NCBI GenBank assembly: GCA_963682025.1
Contig: OY821519.1
Coordinates: 143,582,429-143,646,428, forward strand
Source of the DNA: Cordilura impudica
Taxonomy: Eukaryota > Arthropoda > Insecta > Diptera > Scathophagidae
Direction: 5' to 3'
Length of the DNA: 64,000 bases
The notes under the pieces are model-generated. The model was not told the DNA's origin. It saw only the letters and a program-made list of their open reading frames with translations, and made no database searches. Position numbers and translations under genes: made by a program. Position 1 is the first letter of the stretch, and each line of letters begins with the position of its first letter. Positions 12,399 to 24,498 of the stretch are shown in pieces.

Positions 12399-13620
12399 AA
12401 CACAATACCACATATTAAAAAACCCCAACGGCAATTTGTAGAGAAATAAAAAAAAACGATTTCCTTATTTACTGTAGAATATTAGTTACGTTTATTTAAA
12501 CAAAATTCTACTTAATAGCTTGAACTGTTTCAAGTTTCCAACATCTTTCTTTTACTGACTTTTAACGAAAGTAGCTTTATAGTTAATGCGCATCAGCTAT
12601 TACAAGCAGTTTTTGAAACAAATTTTTGCAAGGGTGTTGTTTCGTTAAATAGTGAATTTTGTGATAATAACTTTTTCAAAGTATTGTTATTTAAAGAAAA
12701 AAAAAAAAAAAATAAATAAACAGCTCAAATAGTGCGTTAATAATGAAAAAAAAAAAAAAAAAAATGGAATATTGTTCCGTCCACATAAACAAACTACACC
12801 GTTGTAAAAAAGAGTATCCAAAACAAGTGTAATGACAATTGTCAAAAGATAAGAACTGTATAAATAAAAATTTCGAAGCTCTGAAACGCGATCAATCACA
12901 ATAGCGATAAAAAGTATTAAAGAATACGTTTTGATTATAGTTGAAAATACATTTTTTTTTATTTTTTACCCCTATATTTTTTATTACGAGTATATGATTA
13001 TACGCACCTCTTATTTTATAAAAAAATTTAAATTTGGTTAAGGTTGCTGCAAAATGATGGCTGGTTTTGCAATAAAAACTATGTATGTTAATTTGTAATT
13101 TTAACAAGTTTTATTAATTAAAGAAAAAGAATCTTCATTAATCTTTAATTATTTGCAATTTACGTTGTAAAATTAAAGAACTGCGAGGCTTATCGGTTTA
13201 CACGTACTGCTTTGTTGGAGGTATACAAACGAATAATAAAAAAAGAAATAGTACCTAGCTAATTAGTATAAAGAGAGGCAAAAACACCGTAAATGGATTA
13301 CTCGTTAGAGTCTACATATATAACTACTACTCATAATTAACCAAAGAGAGGGTTAGCGTTTGCAAAAGGCCAAACTGAAATCCAATCTGATCAATTCAGA
13401 CGTTATGTGTATGTCGCTTTTATTTAATTTAACTTAAAAAATAATTGTAAACAAGGAGGAGGTGGCAGCCCATACACCAGACTTAATTTCCCTTAAAATA
13501 CTTGTTGAAGTTTGACAACTAAATATAATTTTTTTTAGTTTATTTAATAAAAAGAAACAGAAACATATCATTCCAATAACATAAATACTGCGAGCATCAA
13601 AAAAAGTGAACATCAATTTT
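12399..13620. other. AT-rich stretch without recognised features
   Basis: Contains long A and T runs (for example 12698-12716, 12746-12763, 12953-12962). I see no gene, TIR or family match. Confidence 0.5.
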
Positions 13621-16600
13621 TATACCCTTCACACCTCAGTGGTAGAGGGTACATATATATGTTTGTCATTCTGTTTGTAACGCATCGAAATAAATTCCTG
13701 AGACCCCAAAACCATATATTTTCTTGATCATTATAACAAGGGAAGTTGGTTTAGCGACGACCGTCTGTCCGTCTGTCTGCGGAAGTCACGATCACGCCTT
13801 CAATATCTAAGCTAGACCGTTCGTTTTTGGATAAAATCGTTTATTACCGTCCCAAAGGAGCTGCTGTTTAAAATCTTCATAATCGGTCCAAGGGGTCACG
13901 AGTTATGAATGAAATTTTGAAAAAACTCTTCAAAAAATAAATTTTTTTAGTGTGTTTGTTGTTTTTCCATTGGCCTAAGCAAATATTACTACATATTCCT
14001 TTTATCGTTAAAATTAAAAATTAAATATTAAAAATTAATAAAAATAAAAAATAAAAGAATAAAAATAAAAGTTAAATATTAAAAATGAAAAATGGAAAAT
14101 GAAAAATGAAAAATGAAAAACGAAAAATGAAAAATGAAAAATAAAAAGTGAAAATTGGAAAATTGAAAATGGAAAATGAAAAATTTTAAATGAAAAATGG
14201 AAAATGAAAAAATTAAAACTAAAAATCAAAAACACAAATGAAAATTGAAAAATGGGTAATGGAAATAGAAAATGAAAATTGGAAATTGAAAAATGAAAAA
14301 TGAAAATGGAAAATGAAAAATGAAAAATGAAAAATGAAAAACGAAAAATAAAAAATGAAAAGTGGAAAATGTGAAATGAAAAATGTAAATTGTAAAATGA
14401 AAATTTAAAATTTAAAATTGAGGAATGAAAAATAAAACTGGCAAATGGAAATGAAAAATGAGAAATAAAAATGAAAAATGGAAAATAAAAAACGAAAAAT
14501 TAAAAACGAAAATCGAAAAAGAAAAATGGAAAATGGGAAATGAAAAATGTAAAATATAAAATGAAAATTGAAAAATGAAAAATGAAAAATGGAAAATGTA
14601 AAATTAAAAATTAAAAACGAAAATTGAAAGTGAAAGTGAAAAATGGAAAATGGAAAATGAAAAATGGAAAATGAAAAAATGAAAAATGTAAAATGAAAAT
14701 TGAAAAATGAAAAACGAAAAATGGAAAACGAAAAATATAAAATGAAAATTAAAATGAAAAATGGGTAATGAAAAATGGGAAATGTAAAATGGAAATGGAA
14801 AAATTAAAAATGAAAAATTAAAAATTAAAAATTAAAAATTTAAAATTTAAAATTAAAAATTTAAAATTTAAAATTAAAAATTAAAAAAAAAAATTAAAAA
14901 TAAAAAATAAAAAATTAAAAATTAAAAATTAAAATTTTAAAATTAAAAATTAAAAATTAAAAATTAAAAATTAAAAATTAAAAATTAAAAATTAAAAATT
15001 AAAAATTAAAAATTAAAAATCAAAAATTAAAAATTAAAAATTAAAAATTAAAAATTAAAAATTAAAAATTAAAAATTAAAAATTAAAAATGAAAAATTAA
15101 AAATTAAAAATTAAAAATTAAAAATTAAAAATTAAAAATTAAAAATTAAAAATTTAAAATTTAAAATTAAAAATTTAAAATTTAAAATTAAAAATTAAAA
15201 AAAAAAATTAAAAATAAAAAATAAAAAATTAAAAATTAAAAATTAAAATTTAAAAATTAAAAATTAAAAATTAAAAATTAAAAATCAAAAATTAAAAATT
15301 AAAAATTAAAAATTAAAAATTAAAAATTAAAAATTAAAAATTAAAAATTAAAAATTAAAATTAAAAATTAAAAATTAAAAATTAAAAATTAAAAATTTAA
15401 AATTAAAAATTAAAAATAAAAATTAAAAATTAAAAATTAAAAATTAAAAATTAAAAATTAAAAATTAAAAATTAAAAATTAAAAATTAAAAATTAAAAAT
15501 TAAAAAGTAAAAATTAAAAATTAAAAATTAAAAATTAAAAATTAAAAATTAAAAATTAAAAATTAAAAATTAAAAATTAAAAATTAAAAATTAAAAATTA
15601 AAAATTAAAAATTAAAAATTAAAAATTAAAAATTAAAAATTAAAAATTAAAAATTAAAAATTAAAAATTAAAAATTAAAAATTAAAAATTAAAAATTAAA
15701 AATTAAAAATTAAAAATTAAAAATTAAAAATTAAAAATTAAAAATTAAAAATTAAAAATTAAAAATTAAAAATTAAAAATTAAAAATTAAAAATTAAAAA
15801 TTAAAAATTAAAAATTAAAAATTAAAAATTAAAAATTAAAAATTAAAAATTTAAAATTTAAAATTAAAAATTAAAAATTAAAAATTAAAAATTAAAAATT
15901 AAAAATTAAAAATTAAAAATTAAAAATTAAAAATTAAAAATTAAAAATTAAAAATTAAAAATTAAAAATTAAAAATTAAAAATTAAAAATTAAAAATAAA
16001 AAATTTAAAATTTAAAATTAAAAATTTAAAATTATAAATTAAAAATTAAAAATTAAAAATTAAAAATTAAAAATTAAAAATTAAAAATTAAAAATTAAAA
16101 ATTAAAAATTAAAAATTAAAAATTAAAAATTAAAAGTTAAAAATTTAAAAATTAAAAATTAAAAATTAAAAATTAAAAATTAAAAATTAAAAATTAAAAA
16201 TTAAAAATTAAAAATTAAAAATTAAAAATTAAAAATTAAAAATTAAAAATTAAATATTAAGAATTAAAAATTAAAAATTAAAAATTAAAAATTAAAAATT
16301 AAAAATTAAAAATTAAAAATTAAAAATTAAAAATTAAAAATAAAAAATAAAAATTAAAAATTAAAAATTAAAAATTAAAAATTAAAAATTAAAAATTAAA
16401 AATTTAAAATTTAAAATTAAAATTTAAAATTTAAAAATTTAAAAATTTAAAAATTTAAAATTAAAAATTAAAAATTAAAAATTAAAAATTAAAAATTAAA
16501 AATTAAAAATTAAAAATTAAAAATTAAAAATTAAAAATTAAAAATTAAAAATTAAAAACTAAAAATTAAAAAATTAAAAATTAAAAATTAAATATTAAAA

Positions 16601-17322
16601 ATTAAAAATTAAAAATTAAAAATTAAAAGTTAAAAATTAAAAATTAAAAATTAAAAATTAAAAATTAAAAAGTAAAAATTAAAAATCAAAAATTAAAAAT
16701 TAAAAATTAAAAATTAAAAATTAAAAATTAAAAATTAAAAATCAAAAATTAAAAATTAAAAATTAAAACTTAAAAATTAAAAATTAAAAATTAAAAATTA
16801 AAAATTAAAAATTAAAAATTAAAAATTAAAAATTAAAAATTACTAGCTAATTCAGATAAAATTATTTTAAAATTTGCTTTTTTTAATATTAATATCTGGA
16901 ATTTTTTTTAGCCAAGAATCAGTTTATATTATTTTTTTTTTGAATTATCATGAATTATCTTAAAACTTTCTTATTGGGATCAAACTTTTGGTATTATAAC
17001 CCTGACTGCGTTATATAATGAATTTCATTAGGGGTTTTCTACTCTAGTAAAAGAAAAATAATGCCATTTTTCAAATAGTAACGAATTCTTTCTAAAGAAG
17101 ACACGATCATTGTTTTTTTATAACAACGAATTATAATAGAAACATGCGAACAAGAAAAGCAATTAACTTTAAATTTAATTGGTATTCGAAATTTAAATTT
17201 CAGTACCGACAACAGTTTTAAACTGGTAGCCGTACCCTATATTTTTTGTAATATTGAGTTTAAGATGCAGGTGGAGGGTATCAAAAATTCGGCCCAGCCG
17301 ACTTAAAACTCTTACTTGTTTT
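13621..17322 (+). mobile_element. HINE-like A-variant carrying an expanded AT array
   Basis: The 5' end is TATACCCTTCACACCTCAGT with the returning arm GGTAGAGGGTA, and a CCGTCTGTCCGTCTGTC tract at 13769-13786. The 3' end is CAGGTGGAGGGTATC, the hairpin TCGGCCCAGCCGA (17289-17301), and CTCTTACTTGTTTT. This is the family A architecture, but the interior is replaced by the array at 14036-16843, making the element about 3.7 kb. The 3' interior (16860-17270) has no recognisable coding. Confidence 0.7.
14036..16843. repeat. AT-only satellite: GAAAAAT-type zone then (AAAAATT)n
   Basis: From 14036 to about 14810 the repeat is a degenerate mix of AAAATG/AAAAATGA/AAAATGGA words. From about 14811 to 16843 it is dominated by the heptamer AAAAATT, some 290 units, broken by TTTAAAATTTAAAA and TAAAAAATAAAAAA interruptions. 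A block beginning with an 11-A run at 14881 recurs near 15195, indicating a duplication about 314 bp long inside the array. Short reading frames here are artefacts. Confidence 0.95.
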
Positions 17323-17439
17323 TAATTTGTATCTGTTTTTTAAATTCGCTTCCTTTTCGGCAATAATAGTTATGTGCCTTAAAATCAGTAAACAAAATTA
17401 TTTTGTATTATGAAGATGTTTACGTGTTTCAATAGTAAA

Positions 17440-18445
17440 AGTTACTCTCTGTTTGGTACGTCCAGCCAGTTTTCTTTTTCAGTAATTTCTTCTTGTTGAT
17501 ATTTACTCACTGTATTTTCAATTTCAATGGCGATGTGGTCATCCTCTGTATCAATGCAAAGATATTCTTCTGCACTTACAGACCTGCAAGCTCGCACTAA
17601 AAATTGTAGTTCTGTTAAATGAATATCATCCTCATCGTCAAATTTAGAAGAATTGTAAACATCTTTATCAAAACCAACTTTGCGAAAACAATTTTGAATT
17701 GTTTCAACAGTAACTTTTTTGATATTTTTTTGAAGCATCTAAATATGATAGAAAAGTTGTGGCAATAAAACTGCGATAATGAAATTTAAAATTTTGAATA
17801 ATTACTTGATCTAACTGCTGTCAGGTAGATTGTGTTTGGAGGTAACCATAATATCTATATGTTATCTAACTCCACTTCGCGAGATTGAGACGCTGAATTA
17901 TCCAAAAATAAAGCTATCTTTCTTTTTCATTTACCTATAATACGATCCAACTACTGTAACCACTAGTTCATAATATCTGCTGTCATCCAGGCCTTTTGTT
18001 TGATTTCCAAATTACTGGTAAGTCTGCGATTGGTGTTTTCTTAAATGCTCCAGGCCGAGCACCTTTTCCATTACTAAAGGCACTTCCCTTTGTCCCGTCA
18101 TGCTAACACATTAGGCACCTATAACCTTTGCTTAGCCAGTTTACCTACTGTTGATTTCATGTTTTTGAAAGCTAGTGTTTTACTGGGAAGTGCTCTACCA
18201 TCAGCATTGTACACATTATCGAGTTTAAACTCGCGAAGCAATAATTGTAGTCTTTATCTAAACTGGTTAAAATTATCTTCAGACCAGACGCTGTCTCGTC
18301 ACAAACTGCATTAAAAATTATAATGTGCCTTTTACGGCCCTTCTGCTGCCATGCAACAAACGTTGTCATTCCCAATTTTGTGGCTATTTGTTAGACTTTT
18401 TTTTAACAAAAGTTCCAGACACAGGAATGTTTTTTTTTTTTATCG
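17440..18445 (-). pseudogene. pogo/Tigger-type DDE transposase, broken
   Basis: Read on the minus strand from about 18445, the sequence shows family features in order. First is a helix-turn-helix-like CENPB segment (KLGMTTFVAWQQKGRKRH). Next is NVYNADGRALPSKTLAFK at about 18247-18165, where the family has NADE. Then come a VTV..NMTGTK-like segment, LPVIWKSNKRP, FLDNSAS at about 17910-17890, and finally VTVETIQNCFRKVGF with an acidic tail (17738-17442, the longest clean piece, 98 aa). The first catalytic Asp is visible but the adjacent Glu is Gly. Several stops and frame changes make it non-functional. Element TIRs were not identified; family B copy 4 lies just upstream. Confidence 0.75.
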
Positions 18446-18512
18446 AATTTTAGAAAACTATTCAAGGTACAGTTTCTCGAGCTTTTGATTATCCGACGGA
18501 AATCTAAATTTT

Positions 18513-19315
18513 TATACCCTATACCACTATGTGGTTTGGGTATAATGACTTTGTGCTGCTGTTTGTAACAACCAAAAATATTTGACCTAGACCCATCTTT
18601 AATTATACCGATCGAATCAGAATCACTTTCTGAGTTGATTTAACAATGTCCGTCCGTCCGTCCGTCCGTCCGTCCGTCCGTCCGTCCGTCTGTGTGTCCA
18701 TGTAAAGCTTGTAATCAAACTGCAGGTCGCAAATATGAATATATTTTGATGAAATTTGGTATATAAGCTTTTATCGGCCATGGGATGAACGCTATTGAAA
18801 TTGGTGAGAATCGGTCCATGTTCAGACCTAGCCCCCATACAAATTACCCATATGAAATCGACATAAATTGCCATAAGATCCAAATTGTCATATAGATATT
18901 ACTCAAATTGGGTTTGTATGCGTTCATTACATCCACTAATGAGTAGTCCAAAAATGATCCCTTTGACCCCATATAGAGCTGCTTCCCGATCTTCACTTAA
19001 ATCTATTAAAAAACAAAAATATTGAACTGATTCTTCTCAAATTTTGTTTGTACATATTTTTGCAAAATACAAGAGACTTTACCAAACATGATCAGGATCG
19101 GTCCATTTTTGGACCTAGTCCCTTTATAGATATAGCATCCGATATGAATTTTTTCATATCTGCAGCCAAAAAAATTAATAAAAATCCCACTTAAATTTGG
19201 TTTTTGCTTATTTTCAATGTCCAGTTAGTTGGGCCTAAGAGATAGGGTTTCTAAACGCATGGTATAGGGTATCGTATAGTCGGTCTAGACCGACTATAAT
19301 TTTCTTACTTGTTTT
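18513..19315 (+). mobile_element. HINE-like family B, copy 4 (best full-length)
   Basis: Full structure: 5' TATACCCTATACCACTATG, the longest (GTCC)n tract in the window (18648-18690), a 3' inverted copy of the start (CATGGTATAGGGTATCG, 19258-19274), a perfect 24-bp palindrome centred at 19286-19287 (TAGTCGGTCTAGACCGACTA core), and ATTTTCTTACTTGTTTT. No protein is encoded. This copy defines family B at about 800 bp. Confidence 0.8.
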
Positions 19316-21797
19316 GTTTAGACTTAGTGATCGAATAGCACTTCAACAGTAAATTTTCCTTGTTATACCCTCCACTCCAGTGTGCAGAGGGTATATATAA
19401 GTTTGTCATTCCGTTTGTAATAATTAGAAAAAAAATTTTGGACCCCATAAAATATATATATTTGTGATCCTTATAACAACCGGAGTTGATATAGCGATGT
19501 CCGTCTGTCCGTCTGTCCGTCTGTGGAAATCACGATGGCGGCATCAATCGGGCAGCTAGGGTGCTCGCTGACATAAAAAATGATTCATTTACATCCTGAA
19601 AAGTTTTGCATTTAAAATCGTCCATATCGGTCGATTAGGGCCCGAGATTTGAATGAAGAACTAAAAAAGTCTTGAAAAAAATAATTTTCTATGTAGTTCT
19701 TGTCAGTATCACGCCCTCAATAGGATAGCTACAGTGATAATTTTTAGTGAGAATGATTCAGCAAATTCATGGAAAGATTTATATTTCAAAAATCATTAAA
19801 ATCGGTGGAACAGGTCCAGGGAAATCTCTGAAAAAGTAAAAAAAAAAATGAAAAATATGATGTTTATATAGTGTTCTTGTTGTTATTCTAAATGTTATAT
19901 TGTTGTCATAGCTGGACTTGTTGTTTTTGTGGTCGTTGTGGTAATAATATAATAAAAACTAACCCTTTGTACATTTTTTTTTATCAACTCTGGTAGAAAA
20001 ATTTAAAAGTTTCCATTGTTTTGGCATCACTAAAAAAATTTACTAGATCATTTCTGTTATTGCCACGAGCCTGCCTGCAAAGTTTCAGATCGATTGGGTC
20101 ACGGGAAAGGGGTTCAAATCGATCCAAAATTTTTTCGACAAGCAGACACTACGAGTTAATATAAATGGAGTAAAAATTCACCAGCATCTAAAGCAAATAA
20201 TGCTAAAATAGCTAGTTGTTAATAAAAAGAAAACGATGTAAATTTAGCAAAAAAAAATTTTATGTATTAATTTATTTAAAGAGAAAAACACAAAAATAAC
20301 GTTTGATGTTGTAATTTTTGTGTGTAATATTTACATATACATACACATATTAAATAATATAAATAATATACATATATTCTATATATTCTATATATGTATA
20401 TCCATAATAACTGCATGTTAGAAATAAATCGGTATATTATTTTATTTACATAAAATTCTGCAATATTTTGTTGTGGGGAAAATACATTTCTTTTGCATTA
20501 ACAGAGTGTCACTTCATTTTGCTCAGCGTGACTACGCCACAATAGATGGCGCCACAATTTTTTGTTCTAATTAGCTTTGCAATAGTTATTTCTATTTTAA
20601 CATGAATGTCAATATTTTCAAATAGATATCATACAGCACAATGTTAAGAGTATACACGGGCTGGTCTTTTATTTCATACGTTTTTTCATTATTCTTTTAC
20701 AAATATGAACATAAGTTTGGCATATTAACTTTTTGTTGTCTTTACAAAATAGAGTTACCGAGTTATCAATGAGTTTTTTGCTTTTAAAAAAGTTCTACAT
20801 AGTTATATAGAATTATTATTCTGCTTTACCTACAAAATATCTGATTGCGATTACATCTAATTTTTAAAAATTGTTTATAATTACTAAAGCATTATTATTC
20901 ATATAAATATAAAATTGCACTTTTTAAATTTTCCATTCATATTTAAGAAAATATCAATTCTAAAAACTGGAATTAAAATTTCCAATTATAAATTAGAATA
21001 TATTAACTGAATTTCAGAAAATCATATCAAAACGTCGGAAATAATAATTTTAAATTTAGAAGACATCAATTGCATCTTTAATATATAAATTTTATTCGTT
21101 AAACACAAATTGAAATTCCAAAAAAAAAACACCCAATATGTTTACATTTAAAAAATGTTTACATTAAAAAAAAAATATTGGCGTTCAGGAGAAATTAATA
21201 GCGTTTCAGTAACTTCTTTTAACGATTGTCGAATCGTTAAAAAAGAAAAGCAAAATTATCAGTAAAATTTTTAAATGATATTCGCTATTGTTAAAGTCAG
21301 CTGTTGTTGTTATCTAAACGACAACCATTTTTGTGTTGTTTATTCAATCGATAAAAACTTAAATTTTTAGGTTGAAATGTCGTCATACATAAATAAAAAT
21401 CATAAAATAGTGAAAATATTTTGCTTATATTAAAAAACTTTTTTATATAAATAAAAAAATTAAATAGCATATTCAATTCATTATTTCATTTTCAAACAAA
21501 TAAACAGAAATATTAGTAAAAAAAAGAGATATTCACCCTTATTCTATTTGGCGTCGGCAATAACAACGGCGATTTTAAGGCAACAGCAACTGAAATCAAA
21601 GACAACGTCAATTCTATGTTAATTTGGTATTCTGTAAGAGTATTACATCGCCATTGCCTGTTTATCGTCAATGTTAATAAAATGCAGCACACATATCTAA
21701 TGTTAGAGTCAGCTGATTCATTTTGTTTATTGTTTTGATAAAATATAAGTTATTTTTGTGGAAAAAAGTGAAAAAAAGAAGTTTAAATAAAAAAGTT

Positions 21798-21990
21798 ATT
21801 TCTTTCCGATTCGGACTCGTCGAGTGACGAAGAAAACAAGAAAAAATTATTAATTGATGGTACTGATGTTGTTGATGGCACTGCTGCAGTTGATGTTGAT
21901 GGTACTGATGTTGTTGATAGTACCGCTGCAGTTGATGTTGATGGAGCAGCAGCTTTGCTACCGAAGGTGGGAGCTGTTTCCTGTTAATAG
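21798..21990 (+). pseudogene. Acidic Asp/Ser-rich frame, possible transposase N-terminus exon
   Basis: An open plus-strand frame reads LSDSDSSSDEENKKKLL, then two imperfect repeats of an Asp/Val/Thr/Ala-rich unit (ATGTTGTTGATGG-type DNA), ending at a TAA at 21988-21990. There is no in-frame ATG upstream, so it would have to be an exon. Position and composition suit the acidic N-terminus of PIF/Harbinger transposases, but no catalytic region follows. A low-complexity artefact is also possible. Confidence 0.35.
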
Positions 21991-22514
21991 TAATATATCA
22001 ATGGACCGCAAGAATGTGGACCTATTGCAGAAATATATCTTACCGATTCAAGCAATTCCTCTAAGCACGTATCAATACTACCTTCAATGTTTGGGACTCC
22101 TTGAACCATACCCTCAGGATTAATTTGCTTTTCGAACTGCAGCAAATTTGCCACAGCTTCCTCCAAGGGGCTCAGTATTTGTTGCTGAAATACACCACCT
22201 CCAGTAGCTTTGCTCTCCGCTTTGTTTATGGCCATTTTTCTTTTGATTTTGAATTTTCGGTCCCTCCAAATCTATAAAAAGAATTCCATTAGACAGCATG
22301 GTTTTAAAACTATTTACCTTACCTTTTGCCATCCAGCACCAGATCTAATTGGGGGACCAACAGAATTGACTACAGTGGCAATACTCTCCCACTGTTCATT
22401 TAAATTGTTAGGAACAGTGCCCCTCTGAAATCCTCTGGCTAGTGATGGATTTTTTTCAAGTTCTTCCACTAGCTTCTCGAACTGGAGCTTATTAGTTATT
22501 TTAATTTTTTCCAT
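21984..22514 (-). CDS. Myb/SANT-like protein of a PIF/Harbinger element, two exons
   Basis: Exon 1 starts at the ATG at 22514 (MEKIKITNKLQFEKLVEELE) and continues with NPSLARGFQRGT, WESIATVVNSVG and GAGWQKV. The pattern of spaced Trp residues plus a basic tail is that of Myb/SANT-like DNA-binding domains. A GTAAGG donor at about 22325 and a TTTTTATAG acceptor near 22273 bound an intron of roughly 50 bp. Exon 2 reads IWRDRKFKIKRKMAINKAES, then KATGGGVFQQQILSPLEEAV, and ends at a stop near 21984. The continuity of the basic segment across the splice supports the model. In PIF/Harbinger elements such proteins help the transposase enter the nucleus and bind ends. The frame looks open, but no partner transposase is intact here. 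Family B inserted three bases upstream of the ATG region, so expression is doubtful. Confidence 0.6.
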
Positions 22515-22517
22515 TTT

Positions 22518-23324
22518 TATAACCTATACCACTATGTGGTTTGGGTATAATGACTTTGTGCTGCTGTTTGTAACAACCAAAAATATTTGACCTACACCCA
22601 TCTTTAATTATACCGATCGAATCAGAATCACTATCTGATTCGATTTAACGATGTCCGTGCGTCCATCCGTCCGTCCGTCCGTCTGTGTGTCCATGTAAAG
22701 CTTGTAATCAAACTGCAGGTCGCAAATATGAATATATTTTGACGAAATTTGGTATTTGATCTTTTATCGGCCATGGGATGAACGCTATTGAAATTGGTGA
22801 GAATCGGTCCATGTTCAGACCTAGACCCCATACAAATGACCCCTATGAAATCAACATATATTGCCATAAGATCCAAATTATCATACAAATCTTAGTCAAA
22901 TTGGGTTTGTATGTATATATTACATCCATTAATCAGTAGTCCAAAAATGATCCCTATTGGACAACTCTTAGTCATAGGCCCCATATAGAGCTGCTTCCCG
23001 ATCTTCACTTAAATCTATCAAAAAACAAAAATATTGCACTGATTCTTCTCAAATTTTGTTTGTATATAATTTTGCAAAATACAAGAGACTTTACCAAACA
23101 TGGTCAGGATCGGTCCATTTTTAGGTCTAGTCCCCATATAGATATAGCATCCGATATGAACTTTTTCATATCTGCAGCCGAAAAAATTAATAAAAATCTC
23201 ACTCAAATTTGGTTTATGCTTATTTTCTATATCCAGTTAGTTGGGCCTGAAAGGCAGGGTCTCTAAACGCATGGTATAGGGTATCTTATAGTCGGTCTAG
23301 ACCGACTATAATTTTCTCACTTTT
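22518..23324 (+). mobile_element. HINE-like family B, copy 5 (innermost of the nest)
   Basis: 5' TATAACCTATACCACTATG, a GTCC/GTGC tract at 22650-22684, 3' CATGGTATAGGGTATC, palindrome core TAGTCGGTCTAGACCGACTA (23289-23308), and ATTTTCTCACTTTTTT. It lies inside the PIF/Harbinger-like element. Confidence 0.8.
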
Positions 23325-24498
23325 TTAACATTGAATTCTACGAAAACACAAAAGAAAGCAACGGAAGGCAACACTAAAATGGCTGACGCCAAAATCGAAG
23401 GCAATTCAAGACAACGGCGTCGCCAATTGTTCTTACAGAATACAAAACGTAAGTTAACAGTCATCGAAATAAGGCAATATTGCCAACGGGAATACGAAAT
23501 TTAAACAAAACACAAAAAATGGCGTTGCCTTCTGTTGACTACGCCAAACAGAATAAGGGTGATTAAACATAAACATAAAATCATCCTGTCAAATTCGAAG
23601 TAATTTGTTTTTTTCTATTCTTCTTTGTGTTTTTCGCTTATTTTATCAGAGATGCCACTCGTTTACAATTTAAATAAATAGAAAAATAGATTTGTCGACT
23701 GTCGTTAAGATGTGTGTATTTAGTGAATCACTTAATCCTCAGTGCAAACAACAATAGCTGTCGATATACTTTGCGATTGTCGGATCGTTTAACTTCTGTC
23801 GGGTCGTTGAATTCGCACTAGAGAAAACATTAATTTAAATTCAATGAATTTTACAGAAAACATTAATTTAAATTCAATGAATTTTAGAAAACCTCAAATG
23901 ATATTTAAGAATTGCGAACATAAAAATTGTTACATAAATAAACGCGATTTGATGAGAATGTTATTTTTTTTTATATATAAATTTTCACAATTTTTTTTTT
24001 TTTATGAATATTTGAAGTTTTTCAGAAAATAAAGATAACAAATTATTTTATTTAAAATGTTTGGGACATTTGGTTTTTTGCGTTTGGCATCCCTAATTTA
24101 ATTATTTATTATTATAAATTTATTCTCTATGTTTTCCAAATATGTCAATATTTTAATAAAAAAATTGAGAGAGCTTTTTTTTGGTTATTATTTTGTTACT
24201 CCATCCGACCTATATGGCCGCAATGAAAAAATAGTTCGCCAGTCAAAAGAAACTATACAGCCATCTCCAATTAGCACGATTTAATGCATACACCCTACAA
24301 AACCATTACCTTTGCACTGGAGGTTAAGGCGAGCTATTTAATTAGCAAAAACTAAATTAAACGAGAAGTTATGTCATATTACCGGAAACGCATGCATATT
24401 TTTCCAATATTTTGTTTATATTTATTATCAATACTCAAACCGAGGTGGAGGGTATCAAAGATTCGGCACAGCCGAATTTAACACTCTTACTTACTTTT

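Larger units (their letters stand above)
21534..23561. mobile_element. PIF/Harbinger-like element nested in family A
   Basis: TIRs start CACCCTTATTCTATTTGGCG and end, inverted, as CAGAATAAGGGTG. A 3-bp duplication ATT flanks it (21531-21533, 23562-23564). The orthologous position in family A copy 3 (60727-60729) has a single ATT and no insert, which fixes the boundaries. It carries a Myb/SANT-like two-exon remnant on the minus strand and an acidic frame on the plus strand, the convergent two-gene layout of PIF/Harbinger. Family B copy 5 has inserted into it. Confidence 0.75.
19374..24498 (+). mobile_element. HINE-like family A, copy 2, with nested insertions
   Basis: 5' end TATACCCTCCACTCCAGTG with return arm GAGGGTATA (hairpin 19374-19404) and a GTCCGTCTGTCCGTC tract at 19499-19524. 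The 3' end has GAGGTGGAGGGTATC (inverted copy of the start), the hairpin ATTCGGCACAGCCGAAT (24461-24477) and CTCTTACTTACTTT. The unit is about 3.1 kb once the 21534-23561 insertion is discounted, similar to the copy at 58711. No coding of its own. Confidence 0.8.

Noticed and set aside
14035..14235. 66-codon Phe/Ile-rich minus-strand frame
   Set aside because: It is the translation of the AAAAATGA-type array; low-complexity artefact.
18648..18690. (GTCC)n tract as a CRISPR-like or independent satellite
   Set aside because: Tetranucleotide microsatellite at a fixed place in family B; no spacers.
22631..22888. Frames with LDLMAIYVDFIGVICMG seen in several places as a protein family
   Set aside because: They are translations of family B copies (also 18623, 44129, 62324); initiator context and frame ends vary with the repeat.
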